A stretch of 64,000 bases of DNA, from the NCBI RefSeq assembly GCF_019704135.1, contig NZ_AP024355.1, forward strand, positions 3,665,034-3,729,033, written 5' to 3'. Origin of the DNA: Desulfuromonas versatilis. Its GTDB lineage: Bacteria > Desulfobacterota > Desulfuromonadia > Desulfuromonadales > NIT-T3. The translations under genes and the position numbers were made by a program. Position 1 is the stretch's first letter; every line of letters begins with the position of its first letter. Below, piece after piece: positions 8,621 to 16,553 of the stretch. The notes under the pieces were generated by a model. It searched no databases. It was not told the origin of the DNA and saw only the letters and a program-made list of their open reading frames with translations.

Positions 8621-9841
8621 ATGTACGACAAGCCCTCCCATATGGAGCCGTTGCTCCCCGTCGCGACGGCCGAGCTAGCAGACCTGGCCCGCGAAGTCGT
8701 GGCCCGCTCTGCCGCCCTCGGCGGCCAGCTGCACCCCCTCAGCCAACAGCCGGTTGTCGAGCTGCTGCGCCTGATCAACAGCTACTACTCAAACCTCATC
8801 GAAGGGCACAGCACACACCCGTTTGACATCGAGCGAGCCATGCGCCAGGACTATTCCACCGACCCTGCTCGGCGCGACCTGCAACTCGAAAGCCTGGCCC
8901 ACATCCGCTGCCAGCAGGCCATCGAAACCTGGCTGCAGAACGACCCGGCCCTCAATGTCGCGGGAGCCGACTTCCTCTGCCGCGCCCATCGGCTGTTCTA
9001 CGATCAGCTTCCCGACGAGCTGCGCCGGGTGAGAGACGACGAAACAGGCGAGGTACTGGAGGTTGTCGGCGGCGAACTGCGCCGGCGGGAGATCCGGGTC
9101 GGTCGGAACATCGGGCCGGTCGCCACCGCGCTCCCCGCCCTGCTCGATCGGTTCGCCAGCTTCTATCGCAGGGACGCACACCACGGCGTGATGCCGATTA
9201 TTGCCGCGGCGGCCGCACACCACCGCCTGATGTGGATTCACCCCTTTCTTGACGGCAACGGCCGGGTGGCGCGACTGTTCACCGACGCCTGTTTTCAACA
9301 GCTGCCCCTTCCGGGCTACGACCTCTGGAACCTGAGCCGCGGCCTGGCCCGGCGGCGAGACGACTACATGGCGGCCCTGACCTGGGCCGATGCGCCGCGC
9401 CGCAACGATTACGATGGCCGCGGCAACCTCTCTAGCGAAGGCCTGGCCCGCTTCTGCCGCTTTTTCCTCGAAGTCTGCCTCGACCAGATCGCCTACATGC
9501 AGGAGGTGTTGCAACTCGACACCCTGCTGGAGCGCATCCACGGCTATGTTCAACTGCGCGCGGCCAAAATCGCACCGCCGCCCAAACCGGGCAACCCGCC
9601 CCTCAAGCCCGAGGCGACCTTCATGCTCCAGGAAGCGCTGCTGCGCGGGGAAGTGGGGCGCGGCGATATGATCCGGGTCTCCGGGTTGGCGGAACGCACC
9701 GGAAGGATGGTGCTCAGCCAACTGCTCGACGAAGGCCTGCTCGTCGCCAGCATGCCCAAAGGTCCGGTGCGGCTGGCCCTGCCCACACTGATCGCCGGCT
9801 ATCTGTTTCCAGATCTTTACCCGGCACAGATTGGCGGCTAA
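8621..9841 (+). CDS. Fic-domain protein (probable AMP-transferase)
   Basis: 406 residues. The full Fic motif HPFLDGNGRVAR is at residues 207-218, including the catalytic His and phosphate-binding loop. An N-terminal inhibitory helix motif, SNLIEG (residues 57-62, fitting SxxxEG), marks a class II Fic whose activity is restrained by the Glu finger in cis. The C-terminal part looks like a winged-helix domain (LSQLLDEGLLVASMPKGPVRL). These proteins usually AMPylate hydroxyl side chains of target proteins. It is about 50 bases upstream of yigZ. No separate FicA-type antitoxin is needed or seen. Confidence 0.92.
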   Translation: MYDKPSHMEPLLPVATAELADLAREVVARSAALGGQLHPLSQQPVVELLRLINSYYSNLIEGHSTHPFDIERAMRQDYSTDPARRDLQLESLAHIRCQQAIETWLQNDPALNVAGADFLCRAHRLFYDQLPDELRRVRDDETGEVLEVVGGELRRREIRVGRNIGPVATALPALLDRFASFYRRDAHHGVMPIIAAAAAHHRLMWIHPFLDGNGRVARLFTDACFQQLPLPGYDLWNLSRGLARRRDDYMAALTWADAPRRNDYDGRGNLSSEGLARFCRFFLEVCLDQIAYMQEVLQLDTLLERIHGYVQLRAAKIAPPPKPGNPPLKPEATFMLQEALLRGEVGRGDMIRVSGLAERTGRMVLSQLLDEGLLVASMPKGPVRLALPTLIAGYLFPDLYPAQIGG

Positions 9842-9893
9842 AGCAAGCAATGGCTCCGGACCTTACCTTTTTGCCATCGCTGGAGACATCCGG

Positions 9894-10511
9894 ATGAGCC
9901 CTCAGCCACGCTACCCAATCCCGGCCGCCCGCTTCCGTTGTGAAATCGAGGTGGAACGCAGCCGCTTCATCACCACGGTTCAGCCGGTGGCCTCGGCGAG
10001 CGAGGCGCAGGCCTTTGTCGCCGAACTCAAAGCTGAATTTCCCGATGCCAACCACAACTGCTGGGCCTACCTGGTCGGTCCGCCAGGCAGCACCAACCAG
10101 ATCGGGCTGAGTGACGACGGCGAGCCCCACGGCGTCGCCGGTCGACCAATGCTGACCACCCTTCAGCACAGCGGCCTGGGCGACACCGCGCTGGTGGTGA
10201 CCCGCTACTTCGGCGGCATCAAGCTCGGCAAGGGCTGGATGGTCAAGGCCTACACGGCAGCCGCACAGACGGCACTCGAACAGGTGCCCCGCGCCGAGCG
10301 CATCGCCTGGGTGCAGCTTCGGGCGACCTTTGATTACGCCCTGGTGACGCCCCTCGACCGGCGCCTGGCCGAGTTCGAATGCGAGACCCTCGCCACCGAC
10401 TATACCGATAAAGTCAGCCTCCGGCTGCGCCTCCCCGAGGAGCAGGAGGCCCGGTTTCGCAGGATGTTTGCCGATCTGACCGCTGGGCAAGGGGTGCTGG
10501 ACACGGTTTAG
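9894..10511 (+). CDS. yigZ: YigZ/IMPACT family protein
   Basis: 205 residues from the ATG at 9894, matching E. coli YigZ (about 204). The UPF0029 N-terminal core is clear: EVERSRFITTVQPV, LSDDGEPHGVAGRPML and VVTRYFGGIKLGKG. The longer in-frame ORF from 9831 lacks homology in its extra part. The family is conserved; eukaryotic IMPACT modulates Gcn2, while the bacterial role is unclear. It probably shares the fic transcript. Confidence 0.92.
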   Translation: MSPQPRYPIPAARFRCEIEVERSRFITTVQPVASASEAQAFVAELKAEFPDANHNCWAYLVGPPGSTNQIGLSDDGEPHGVAGRPMLTTLQHSGLGDTALVVTRYFGGIKLGKGWMVKAYTAAAQTALEQVPRAERIAWVQLRATFDYALVTPLDRRLAEFECETLATDYTDKVSLRLRLPEEQEARFRRMFADLTAGQGVLDTV

Positions 10512-10544
10512 CGATGATGGCGACTTAGCAGTTGACCTTCGGGG

Positions 10545-10560
10545 CTGGGGTCAGGTCTTG
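10545..10560. repeat. Short repeat CTGGGGTCAGGTCTTG
   Basis: Nearly identical to 8437-8451, same orientation, about 2.1 kb apart and flanking fic-yigZ. The phrase GGTCAGGTCTTG followed by AATTGCCACATT resembles debris seen beside REP-associated Y1 transposase genes. No transposase gene is present. Confidence 0.4.
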
Positions 10561-10608
10561 AATTGCCACATTCTCAAGGAGCTATTGAAACACACCTCAT
10601 TATTTTCG

Positions 10609-10637
10609 TTGCTGGCTTCCCGCAATAGCATTAGCAT
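10609..10637 (+). promoter_or_regulatory. Promoter TTGCTG-N17-TAGCAT upstream of the kinase gene
   Basis: -35 TTGCTG (10609-10614) and -10 TAGCAT (10632-10637). The -10 region and downstream bases closely match 13181-13209 upstream of trmO: both read TTCCCG, ATAGC, TAGCAT and CCCGCCG in register. This gives a leader of about 80 bases before the ATG at 10722. Confidence 0.55.
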
Positions 10638-10721
10638 ACCCGCCGTTCCCGGATACCCCCTTCGGCTGGAAGGAAACAAGCAAACAATCCCCGGGCTTTC
10701 CAAAGCATTAAAATATGTATT

Positions 10722-11720
10722 ATGTCCCCGAATTTTGAAAACCTGACCGCCCTGATCCATCAGGCAACCGGAGCCAGCGGCATTCAGCCGATTGAGGTGA
10801 TCCAGCAACTTTGGAGCGGCTACGGAACCATCGTGCGTTACGGGTTGACCGGCTCGCATCGAAAGCGGGTGGTGGTCAAGCATGTCCGGTTCCCCGATCA
10901 GGTCAACCACCCCCGCGGCTGGAACAGCGATCGCTCGCACCAACGCAAACTGCGCTCCTATGCTGTGGAAATAGCCTGGTACTCTCGCTGGAGCGCCCGC
11001 TGCGGGGCCGACTGCCCGGTCCCCCAATGCCTGGCGGTGGAAACCCGCGGCGACGAGATCCTCATGGTCCTCGAGGATCTTGACGAAGCGGGCTTTTCCG
11101 AACGCCGGGAGACCGTCACCGAAACCGAACTCCGCGCCTGCCTGGGCTGGCTGGCGGCCTTTCATGCCACCTTTCTCGGATGCCAACCGGAGGGGCTGTG
11201 GGAGCAGGGTACCTACTGGCACTTGGAGACCCGCCCCGACGAGCTTGCGGCCCTGGACGATCTGCCCCTCAAAAAGGCGGCCACGGCCATCGACAGGCTG
11301 CTGCGTGACAGCCCCTACCAGACCCTGGTCCACGGCGATGCCAAGCTGGAGAACTTCTGCTTTTCACCCGACGGAGCACGGGTCGCGGCGGTCGATTTTC
11401 AGTATGCGGGCGGGGGCTGCGGGATGAAGGACGTCGCCTATTTCATCGGCAGCTGCCTGAGTGAAGAAGAGTGCGAGCGGCTCGAACCCTGGCTGCTTGA
11501 TACCTATTTCACGTCGCTGCGTCAGGCCTTGGCCCGCCTTCGGCCGTCCGTCGACGCCGGGGCTGTGGAAGCGGACTGGCGGGGGCTTTTTCCGGTGGCC
11601 TGGACCGATTTTCATCGTTTCTTGAAGGGCTGGAGCCCCGACCACTGGAAGCTCACCAGCTACAGCGAACGGATGGCCCACGCGGTGGTGCGCGCCGTCA
11701 ACGCAGCCCCAGGGGGGTAA
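10722..11720 (+). CDS. Phosphotransferase of the APH/ecdysteroid-kinase-like superfamily
   Basis: 332 residues. [11 protein letters not shown] is the Brenner-type catalytic loop (HGD, catalytic Asp) and [19 protein letters not shown] is the metal-binding DFQ segment followed by the conserved CHK/EcKL-like tail. [11 protein letters not shown] is the hinge region. The family phosphorylates small molecules such as aminoglycosides, sterols or choline-like compounds; the substrate here is unknown. It is a single-gene unit behind its own promoter. Confidence 0.85.
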   Translation: MSPNFENLTALIHQATGASGIQPIEVIQQLWSGYGTIVRYGLTGSHRKRVVVKHVRFPDQVNHPRGWNSDRSHQRKLRSYAVEIAWYSRWSARCGADCPVPQCLAVETRGDEILMVLEDLDEAGFSERRETVTETELRACLGWLAAFHATFLGCQPEGLWEQGTYWHLETRPDELAALDDLPLKKAATAIDRLLRDSPYQTLVHGDAKLENFCFSPDGARVAAVDFQYAGGGCGMKDVAYFIGSCLSEEECERLEPWLLDTYFTSLRQALARLRPSVDAGAVEADWRGLFPVAWTDFHRFLKGWSPDHWKLTSYSERMAHAVVRAVNAAPGG

Positions 11721-11833
11721 GCCCTCCCCCCCCCAATCTTTACCCGATCTTTACATCCCCGTTAACCGCGCTTTAAACACCTCCGCTATACTTCCATCAT
11801 GCAAAACAGACGAACAGCCAACCGGAGGTGCTC

Positions 11834-12454
11834 ATGAAAACCCTGGCAATCACGATTCTCAGCGTAACCCTGGTGATGCTCGGCTACGTCGCCCACAGCC
11901 TGAGCATGGACAAGGGGATGAAGCAGGCCGAGGAGATGGCCGCTTCGCCATCAATGCCGCAGGAGCAGATGCAGATGGCGGCGGATGCTATGATGAAGGG
12001 CGAGATGAAGAGAGAGCGGACCCCGATCCCCAGCGACGAGGAACTGCGCAGCCGGCTGACCCCGCTGCAGTACAAGGTCACCCGGCAGGACGGCACCGAG
12101 CCGCCGTTCAAGAATGCCTACTGGGACAACCACCAGCCGGGGATCTATGTCGACATCATCTCCGGGGCGCCGCTGTTCAGCTCCACCGACAAGTACGATT
12201 CGGGCACCGGCTGGCCGAGCTTCACCCGGCCGCTGGACCCCGACCAGATCGTCGAGAAGGAAGACCGCAGCTTCTTCACGGTGCGCACCGAGGTGCGCGG
12301 CAAAGACTCCGACGCGCACCTGGGGCACGTATTCAATGACGGCCCGGCCCCGACCGGCCTGCGCTACTGCATCAATTCGGCGGCACTGCGTTTCGTCCCG
12401 GCCGCCGAGCTGGAGCAGAACGGCTACGGGGAATACGCGAAGCTGTTCAAATAA
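11834..12454 (+). CDS. msrB: Exported/membrane-anchored peptide-methionine (R)-S-oxide reductase
   Basis: 206 residues. An N-terminal hydrophobic segment (residues 4-21) is followed by a Met-rich linker with nine methionines between residues 25 and 58, then the MsrB fold. The catalytic Cys179 lies in [12 protein letters not shown], with [10 protein letters not shown] upstream. The position that often holds the resolving Cys reads SGTGWPSF (Thr125), and the two CxxC zinc motifs are absent, so Cys179 is the only cysteine. GGAGG precedes the ATG at 11834. msrA is 34 bases downstream; together they form a periplasmic repair pair. Confidence 0.93.
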   Translation: MKTLAITILSVTLVMLGYVAHSLSMDKGMKQAEEMAASPSMPQEQMQMAADAMMKGEMKRERTPIPSDEELRSRLTPLQYKVTRQDGTEPPFKNAYWDNHQPGIYVDIISGAPLFSSTDKYDSGTGWPSFTRPLDPDQIVEKEDRSFFTVRTEVRGKDSDAHLGHVFNDGPAPTGLRYCINSAALRFVPAAELEQNGYGEYAKLFK

Positions 12455-12488
12455 GTCAACCGCGCTACCTCTGCACGGAGGAGGTTCT

Positions 12489-13079
12489 ATGAAAATCGCC
12501 AAGCTCCTTTTCCCGTTGACCCTTTCGCTGGTGTTCGCCGCCAACGCCCAGGCCGCCAAAACCGTTCTGGCCGGGGGGTGCTTCTGGTGCATGGAGGCGG
12601 ATTTCGAAAAACTCGCCGGAGTGACCGACGTGGTCTCGGGCTTTACCGGCGGCACGCTGAAAAACCCGACCTACAACGGCAACCATCAAGGGCACTATGA
12701 GGCGGTGGAGATCACCTACGACCCGCAGAAAGTGAGCTACCGGCAGCTGCTCGACTACTACTGGGTGCATATCGACCCCTTCGACGCCGGCGGGCAGTTC
12801 TGCGATCGCGGACACAGCTACCTCAGCGCCATCTTCGTCGCCAACGACTCCGAAAGGGAGATCGCCGAGGCCTCGAAAAGCGAGGTGGCGGCGAAGTTCC
12901 CCGATCGGAAAGTGGTCACGCCGATCCTCGATGCCTCGACCTTCTACCCGATAGCCGGCGAGGAAAGCTACCATCAGGATTATTACAAGAAGAACCCGGT
13001 CCGCTACAAACTCTACCGCTGGAACTGCGGACGCGACCAGCGGCTCCAGGAGATCTGGGGCGACAAGGCCGCCCATTAG
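12489..13079 (+). CDS. msrA: Exported peptide-methionine (S)-S-oxide reductase
   Basis: 196 residues from the ATG at 12489, preceded by GGAGG. A classic signal peptide ends at ANAQA-A (cleavage near residue 22). The catalytic motif GCFWC occupies residues 30-34, followed by MEADFEK. A C-terminal Cys in WNCGRD can serve for resolution. It repairs the S-epimer of methionine sulfoxide while MsrB handles the R-epimer; both carry export signals, so the pair probably works in the periplasm. Confidence 0.96.
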   Translation: MKIAKLLFPLTLSLVFAANAQAAKTVLAGGCFWCMEADFEKLAGVTDVVSGFTGGTLKNPTYNGNHQGHYEAVEITYDPQKVSYRQLLDYYWVHIDPFDAGGQFCDRGHSYLSAIFVANDSEREIAEASKSEVAAKFPDRKVVTPILDASTFYPIAGEESYHQDYYKKNPVRYKLYRWNCGRDQRLQEIWGDKAAH

Positions 13080-13102
13080 GACGTCCGCTGCCGGCAGACG
13101 TT

Positions 13103-13129
13103 CCGGGGTACCCGCTGCGGGTACCCCGG
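13103..13129. other. Perfect palindromic hairpin downstream of msrA
   Basis: CCGGGGTACCCG (13103-13114) pairs perfectly with 13118-13129 across a 3-base loop. No T-run follows, so it is not a standard terminator. It may stabilise the msrBA mRNA end or be a repeat remnant. Confidence 0.5.
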
Positions 13130-13180
13130 GATCCCCGCCCTTCCCCTTTCATAACGAAATAGCGTTCCCCCCGTTTTTGA

Positions 13181-13209
13181 TTGCCAGCGGTTCCCGATAG
13201 CGCTAGCAT
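13181..13209 (+). promoter_or_regulatory. Promoter TTGCCA-N17-TAGCAT upstream of trmO
   Basis: -35 TTGCCA (13181-13186) and -10 TAGCAT (13204-13209) with a 17-base spacer. The -10 flanks match those of the promoter at 10609-10637. The trmO ATG is about 90 bases downstream. Confidence 0.55.
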
Positions 13210-13299
13210 TCCCGCCGATCCCGAATCGCATAATTTAATCCCAACCGCTCAAGCGCCGCACCCCGCCCGGCGCGCCGGCTTGCAGCCCGATCTCCCGAG

Positions 13300-13818
13300 A
13301 TGACCCAGGACACCCCATTCACCTTTCGCCCCATCGGCATTCTGCGCTCCCCCTATGCCCGGCGCATCGACGCTCCCCACCAGGGCACGGTGGTGGAAGG
13401 CACGGCGACCGGGGAGGTGGCGACCGCCACCCTGGAGCTGCAGGACTGGCTCGACGAGCAGGTCATCCAGGACCTGGAGGGCTTCGACAGGCTCTGGCTG
13501 ATCTTCGCCTTTCACCTGAGCGAGGGGTGGAAAAGCCGCGTCAAGCCGCCCCGGGGCGGACCGAAGCGGGGCGTTCTCGCCACCCGCGCCCCCCATCGCC
13601 CCAACCCCATCGGCCTGTCGGCGGTGGAGCTGGTCAAGGTGGAGGCCAAGACCCTGCACCTGCGAGGGGTGGACCTGCTGGACGGCACGCCGGTTCTGGA
13701 TATCAAACCCTACGTCCCCTACGCCGACGCCTTTCCCGGCGCCAGGGCCGGCTGGGTCGATGAGCTGGATGCCAGGCTGGGGCGCAATTTCGCGCCGGGG
13801 TTGCGAAAGCCCCGGTAG
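13300..13818 (+). CDS. trmO: tRNA (N6-threonylcarbamoyladenosine(37)-N6)-methyltransferase
   Basis: 172 residues. The TrmO/TsaA/YaeB signature is clear: FRPIGILRSPY at the N terminus and ATRAPHRPNPIGLSAVEL in the centre, then LDGTPVLDIKPYVPY. This SAM-dependent beta-barrel methyltransferase converts t6A37 to m6t6A37 in tRNA-Thr. E. coli TrmO has an extra C-terminal domain; this one is the short form. It appears monocistronic. Confidence 0.95.
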   Translation: MTQDTPFTFRPIGILRSPYARRIDAPHQGTVVEGTATGEVATATLELQDWLDEQVIQDLEGFDRLWLIFAFHLSEGWKSRVKPPRGGPKRGVLATRAPHRPNPIGLSAVELVKVEAKTLHLRGVDLLDGTPVLDIKPYVPYADAFPGARAGWVDELDARLGRNFAPGLRKPR

Positions 13819-14087
13819 TCGAGGCGGGCCGGACGGGGCTTTCGCGGCCCAAGCAAATTCGGAGAGCGAAGTGCCCACGGCCTCGTAAGCGCGGGACACA
13901 ATACCGAATTTAATGCTCGCCTGACTCGCCACAGGGCCTCCAGTTCATTTAATCGGGCACCTATACATGCCCTGGGGCTGCGTCCTATTTGCCGACTTAT
14001 GCGACGACAAGCCTCCCCGACCCAGCCCGGGCTTGCTATACTTGCGAGGAATTTTCCCCCGTCAATCCTCGCCCAAGGAGAATCTGG

Positions 14088-14771
14088 ATGAACAAACTGA
14101 CCTGGTACGGCCACGCCACCCTCGGCCTTGAGACCGGCGGGCACCAACTGGTGATCGACCCCTTTTTCACCGGCAACCCGGCCGCCTCGGCCAGCGCGGA
14201 GCAGGTCTCCCCCGACTTCATCCTGGTCAGCCACGGCCACGGCGACCACGTCGGCGACGCCCTCGCCATCGCCCAGCGCACCGGCGCGCTGGTGATCAGC
14301 AACCACGAGATCGTCACCTGGCTCGGCAAGCAGGGGCTCAAGAAGGTCCACGGCCAGCACCTCGGCGGCGGTCACCGCCACCCCTTCGGCTACCTCAAGC
14401 TGACCCTCGCCCTGCACGGCTCGATGCTCCCCGACGGCTCCTACGGCGGCAACCCCTGCGGCTTTCTGCTGACCACCAACGATGGCAAGAAGATCTACAC
14501 CGCCCAGGACACCGGGCTGTTCGGCGACATGCGGCTGATCGGCGAGGAGGGGCTCGAGGTGGCGGTGCTCCCCATCGGCGACAACTACACCATGGGCCCC
14601 GACGACGCCCTGCGGGCGGTGAAGATGCTGCAGCCCAAGACGGTCCTCCCGATCCATTACAACACCTTCGAGCTGCTCAACCAGGACGCCCAGGCGTGGA
14701 AGAAACGGGTTGAGGGCGAGACCGGGGCTCGGGTGGTGGTGTTGAAACCGGGGGAGAGTTTCGAGTTTTAG
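14088..14771 (+). CDS. UPF0173 metal-dependent hydrolase (beta-lactamase fold)
   Basis: 227 residues from the ATG at 14088, with AAGGAG upstream. The metallo-beta-lactamase signature is SHGHGDHVGD, with further ligands in AQDTGLFGDM and LPIHYNTFE. The family (B. subtilis YtkL-like) is broadly conserved, and its substrate is unknown. A TATACT-type -10 lies at about 14037, upstream of a short leader. No neighbour suggests the pathway. Confidence 0.92.
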   Translation: MNKLTWYGHATLGLETGGHQLVIDPFFTGNPAASASAEQVSPDFILVSHGHGDHVGDALAIAQRTGALVISNHEIVTWLGKQGLKKVHGQHLGGGHRHPFGYLKLTLALHGSMLPDGSYGGNPCGFLLTTNDGKKIYTAQDTGLFGDMRLIGEEGLEVAVLPIGDNYTMGPDDALRAVKMLQPKTVLPIHYNTFELLNQDAQAWKKRVEGETGARVVVLKPGESFEF

Positions 14772-14929
14772 GGGGCCGGGAAAAGGGGCGCCGGTTGTCT
14801 TTTGAGGTTTTTCGCCTTTTCCCCAGCAGCGTCGGTGTTTGCAACTGCTTCCTCGGCTGCCGACCGGGAGCGGCGGCCTGGTGTTGTTTCTCCCTCCTGA
14901 AGCAAATCCCCCCACAACGAAAGGCTTCC

Positions 14930-14957
14930 TTGTGCATCCCCCATCGGCTGCTATAAT
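14930..14957 (+). promoter_or_regulatory. Sigma70-type promoter before the Cys-rich mini-protein
   Basis: TTGTGC (14930-14935), 16-base spacer, TATAAT (14952-14957). The perfect -10 and short leader with AAAGGAG suggest a well-expressed small gene. Confidence 0.55.
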
Positions 14958-15009
14958 GTTGACCAAAATGGTTGCATTTCGTTGCCATTTTTTGCAAAGG
15001 AGAGCTGAA

Positions 15010-15234
15010 ATGAAAACATACAAATGCTCAAGCTGTGGAGTGATTTCCGACGAGCGGGACCACCTCTGCAAGCCCGAGAAAAACGCCAGCCGTGCCGACT
15101 ACTGCGGCTCCGGTCCGGAAAAGATCAGCCAGATGTGCGACCAGATGGATCAGAACCTGAAATACCAGTGCTTCACCTGTGGCAGACCGACCGACAAACC
15201 CGACCTGGTCTGCAACCCGACCCCGATCCGCTGA
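15010..15234 (+). CDS. Small cysteine-rich protein, probable zinc ribbon
   Basis: 74 residues with eight cysteines arranged as CSSC, C (in HLCKPEK), C (in DYCGSG), C (in QMCDQ), CFTC and C (in LVCNP). The two CxxC pairs at the ends look like a zinc-ribbon or a pair of zinc knuckles. The ATG at 15010 has AAAGGAG upstream; a longer frame to 14839 is not needed. It has its own promoter and a terminator about 100 bases downstream. I do not recognise a named family. Confidence 0.75.
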   Translation: MKTYKCSSCGVISDERDHLCKPEKNASRADYCGSGPEKISQMCDQMDQNLKYQCFTCGRPTDKPDLVCNPTPIR

Positions 15235-15328
15235 CCCGGGCCCGGCACCCCCCACCGCCCCACCAGGCCCGGCACGGCCCCGGCAAGTGCCGACGACCAC
15301 AGCGGCATGGTGGCGGCAACGGCAACCA

Positions 15329-15365
15329 AGCCCGCGGAAGCAACGATCTTCCGCGGGCTTTTTTC
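15329..15365 (+). terminator. Rho-independent terminator
   Basis: The 12-bp stem AGCCCGCGGAAG/CTTCCGCGGGCT (15329-15340, 15348-15359) has a 7-base loop and a T-run. It ends the Cys-rich gene transcript. Confidence 0.93.
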
Positions 15366-15472
15366 CGGCGGATCACACAGCACTTCGTTCCGGCACAGGA
15401 GGGCAGGATGAAAACATTGCCACACGGCAACCGGCCGGCTCCCCCCGGCCCGCAACCCTCAGGGTGGCCGTC

Positions 15473-15997
15473 ATGATTCCCGAAATCAGGAGGGTGGCCG
15501 TTCACCAGGCGGGGCACGCGGTGGTTCAGGCCCTGGTGGGCCGAGGTCGCTTCACCCCCGCCCGGGTCACTCTGGGCGTGGAATATTGGCGGGGCCTTGC
15601 CGGCTGCGGCGAAGCAGCCCTGGACCAGGAAGTATCCCTGGGACTCTATGAGTTCGGCCTGGTGACCATGGCCGGCATCGCTGCCGAACAGCGCTACCTG
15701 GAACTGGGGCCGCCGGCCACCAACCCCCTGGTCGCGCTGAGCGATCTGGCTGAATGGCGGGAAGAGGCCTGGAAGGTTTTGCAGAACCACGCCCGGGCCC
15801 GGCTGGTCGGCCTCAACGTGATGCGCAGGCTGCAGCAATGGATGGCCGATGGCGCCACCTGGCAGGTGATCGAGCAGCTGGCCGACGAACTGCTGGCCAC
15901 CGGCAGCGTCGAGGGAGCGCGCCTGCAGGGAATCCTCGCCCCATTGACCGGCGGCGCAGCCAGGAAAAACACCGCAGCCGCAGCCCCCGTGCCATGA
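15473..15997 (+). CDS. Free-standing peptidase-M41-like protein with degenerate HQAGH motif
   Basis: 174 residues from the ATG at 15473. The segment VAVHQAGHAVVQALVG matches the FtsH protease-domain motif HEAGH, but the catalytic Glu is Gln (residue 12). Downstream, GLVTMAGIAAEQRYLELG resembles the M41 segment LgGRaAEe, and NPLVALSDLAEW occupies the place of the M41 third-ligand region. There is no AAA ATPase domain and no membrane segment. It is likely a pseudoprotease or binding protein. Its stop overlaps the start of the next gene (ATGA), implying coupled translation. Confidence 0.65.
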   Translation: MIPEIRRVAVHQAGHAVVQALVGRGRFTPARVTLGVEYWRGLAGCGEAALDQEVSLGLYEFGLVTMAGIAAEQRYLELGPPATNPLVALSDLAEWREEAWKVLQNHARARLVGLNVMRRLQQWMADGATWQVIEQLADELLATGSVEGARLQGILAPLTGGAARKNTAAAAPVP

Positions 15998-16404
15998 AAC
16001 TGCTGATGATCTACAGCGACCGCTTCGCCTGGCGCACCGCCGAGAAGGGGCTGGAGAGCGCCGCGGAATTGAGCGAGGAACGCAGCCTCGAGAACGTGCT
16101 GGTGGGGTGGATCCATGCCGAGGCCCAGGACGAGGCGGACCCGGGCAAGGTCGAGACCAAGCTGGTAAAAAACCTCAAGTGGGGCGCGCGCAAGAACGAG
16201 ACCACCCGCATCCTGCTCCACTCTTTCTCCCACCTGGCCGAAACCAAGGCCGCGCCCGAGTTCACCAGGGCCCTGCTCGAGCGCACCGAGGCCCGCCTGC
16301 AGGCCGCCGGCTACCAGACCTGGCAGACCCCCTTCGGCTATTTCCACGACCTCGAACTGGCGGCGCCGGGTAAATCCGCCGCACGCATTTTTGCCAGCTT
16401 CTAA
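15994..16404 (+). CDS. Free-standing archaeal-ThrRS-type editing domain protein
   Basis: 136 residues. The sequence follows the archaeal threonyl-tRNA synthetase editing domain (DTD-like fold): MKLLMIYSDRFAW at the start, ENVLVGWIHAEAQDE, a helix-strand pattern ending ILLHSFSHLAE, and GYQTWQTPFGYFHDLEL near the end. In archaea this domain removes D-amino acids or serine from tRNA. Here it stands alone and overlaps the M41-like gene by 4 bases. Substrate specificity is an inference from the family. Bacterial ThrRS uses an unrelated N2 editing domain. Confidence 0.75.
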   Translation: MKLLMIYSDRFAWRTAEKGLESAAELSEERSLENVLVGWIHAEAQDEADPGKVETKLVKNLKWGARKNETTRILLHSFSHLAETKAAPEFTRALLERTEARLQAAGYQTWQTPFGYFHDLELAAPGKSAARIFASF

Positions 16405-16553
16405 CATCCGCCGCAACTGTACCCCGAGGCTTTGCAAAAAACCCTTTCGGGTGGCCGATAGGTATATTCGATAGCCCTGACGCCATCCAGGTGGTAGCAT
16501 TACCCGTCCGCAAGAATTTCCCCAGGCGAACAATCCCGACCCCAGGAAACCCG

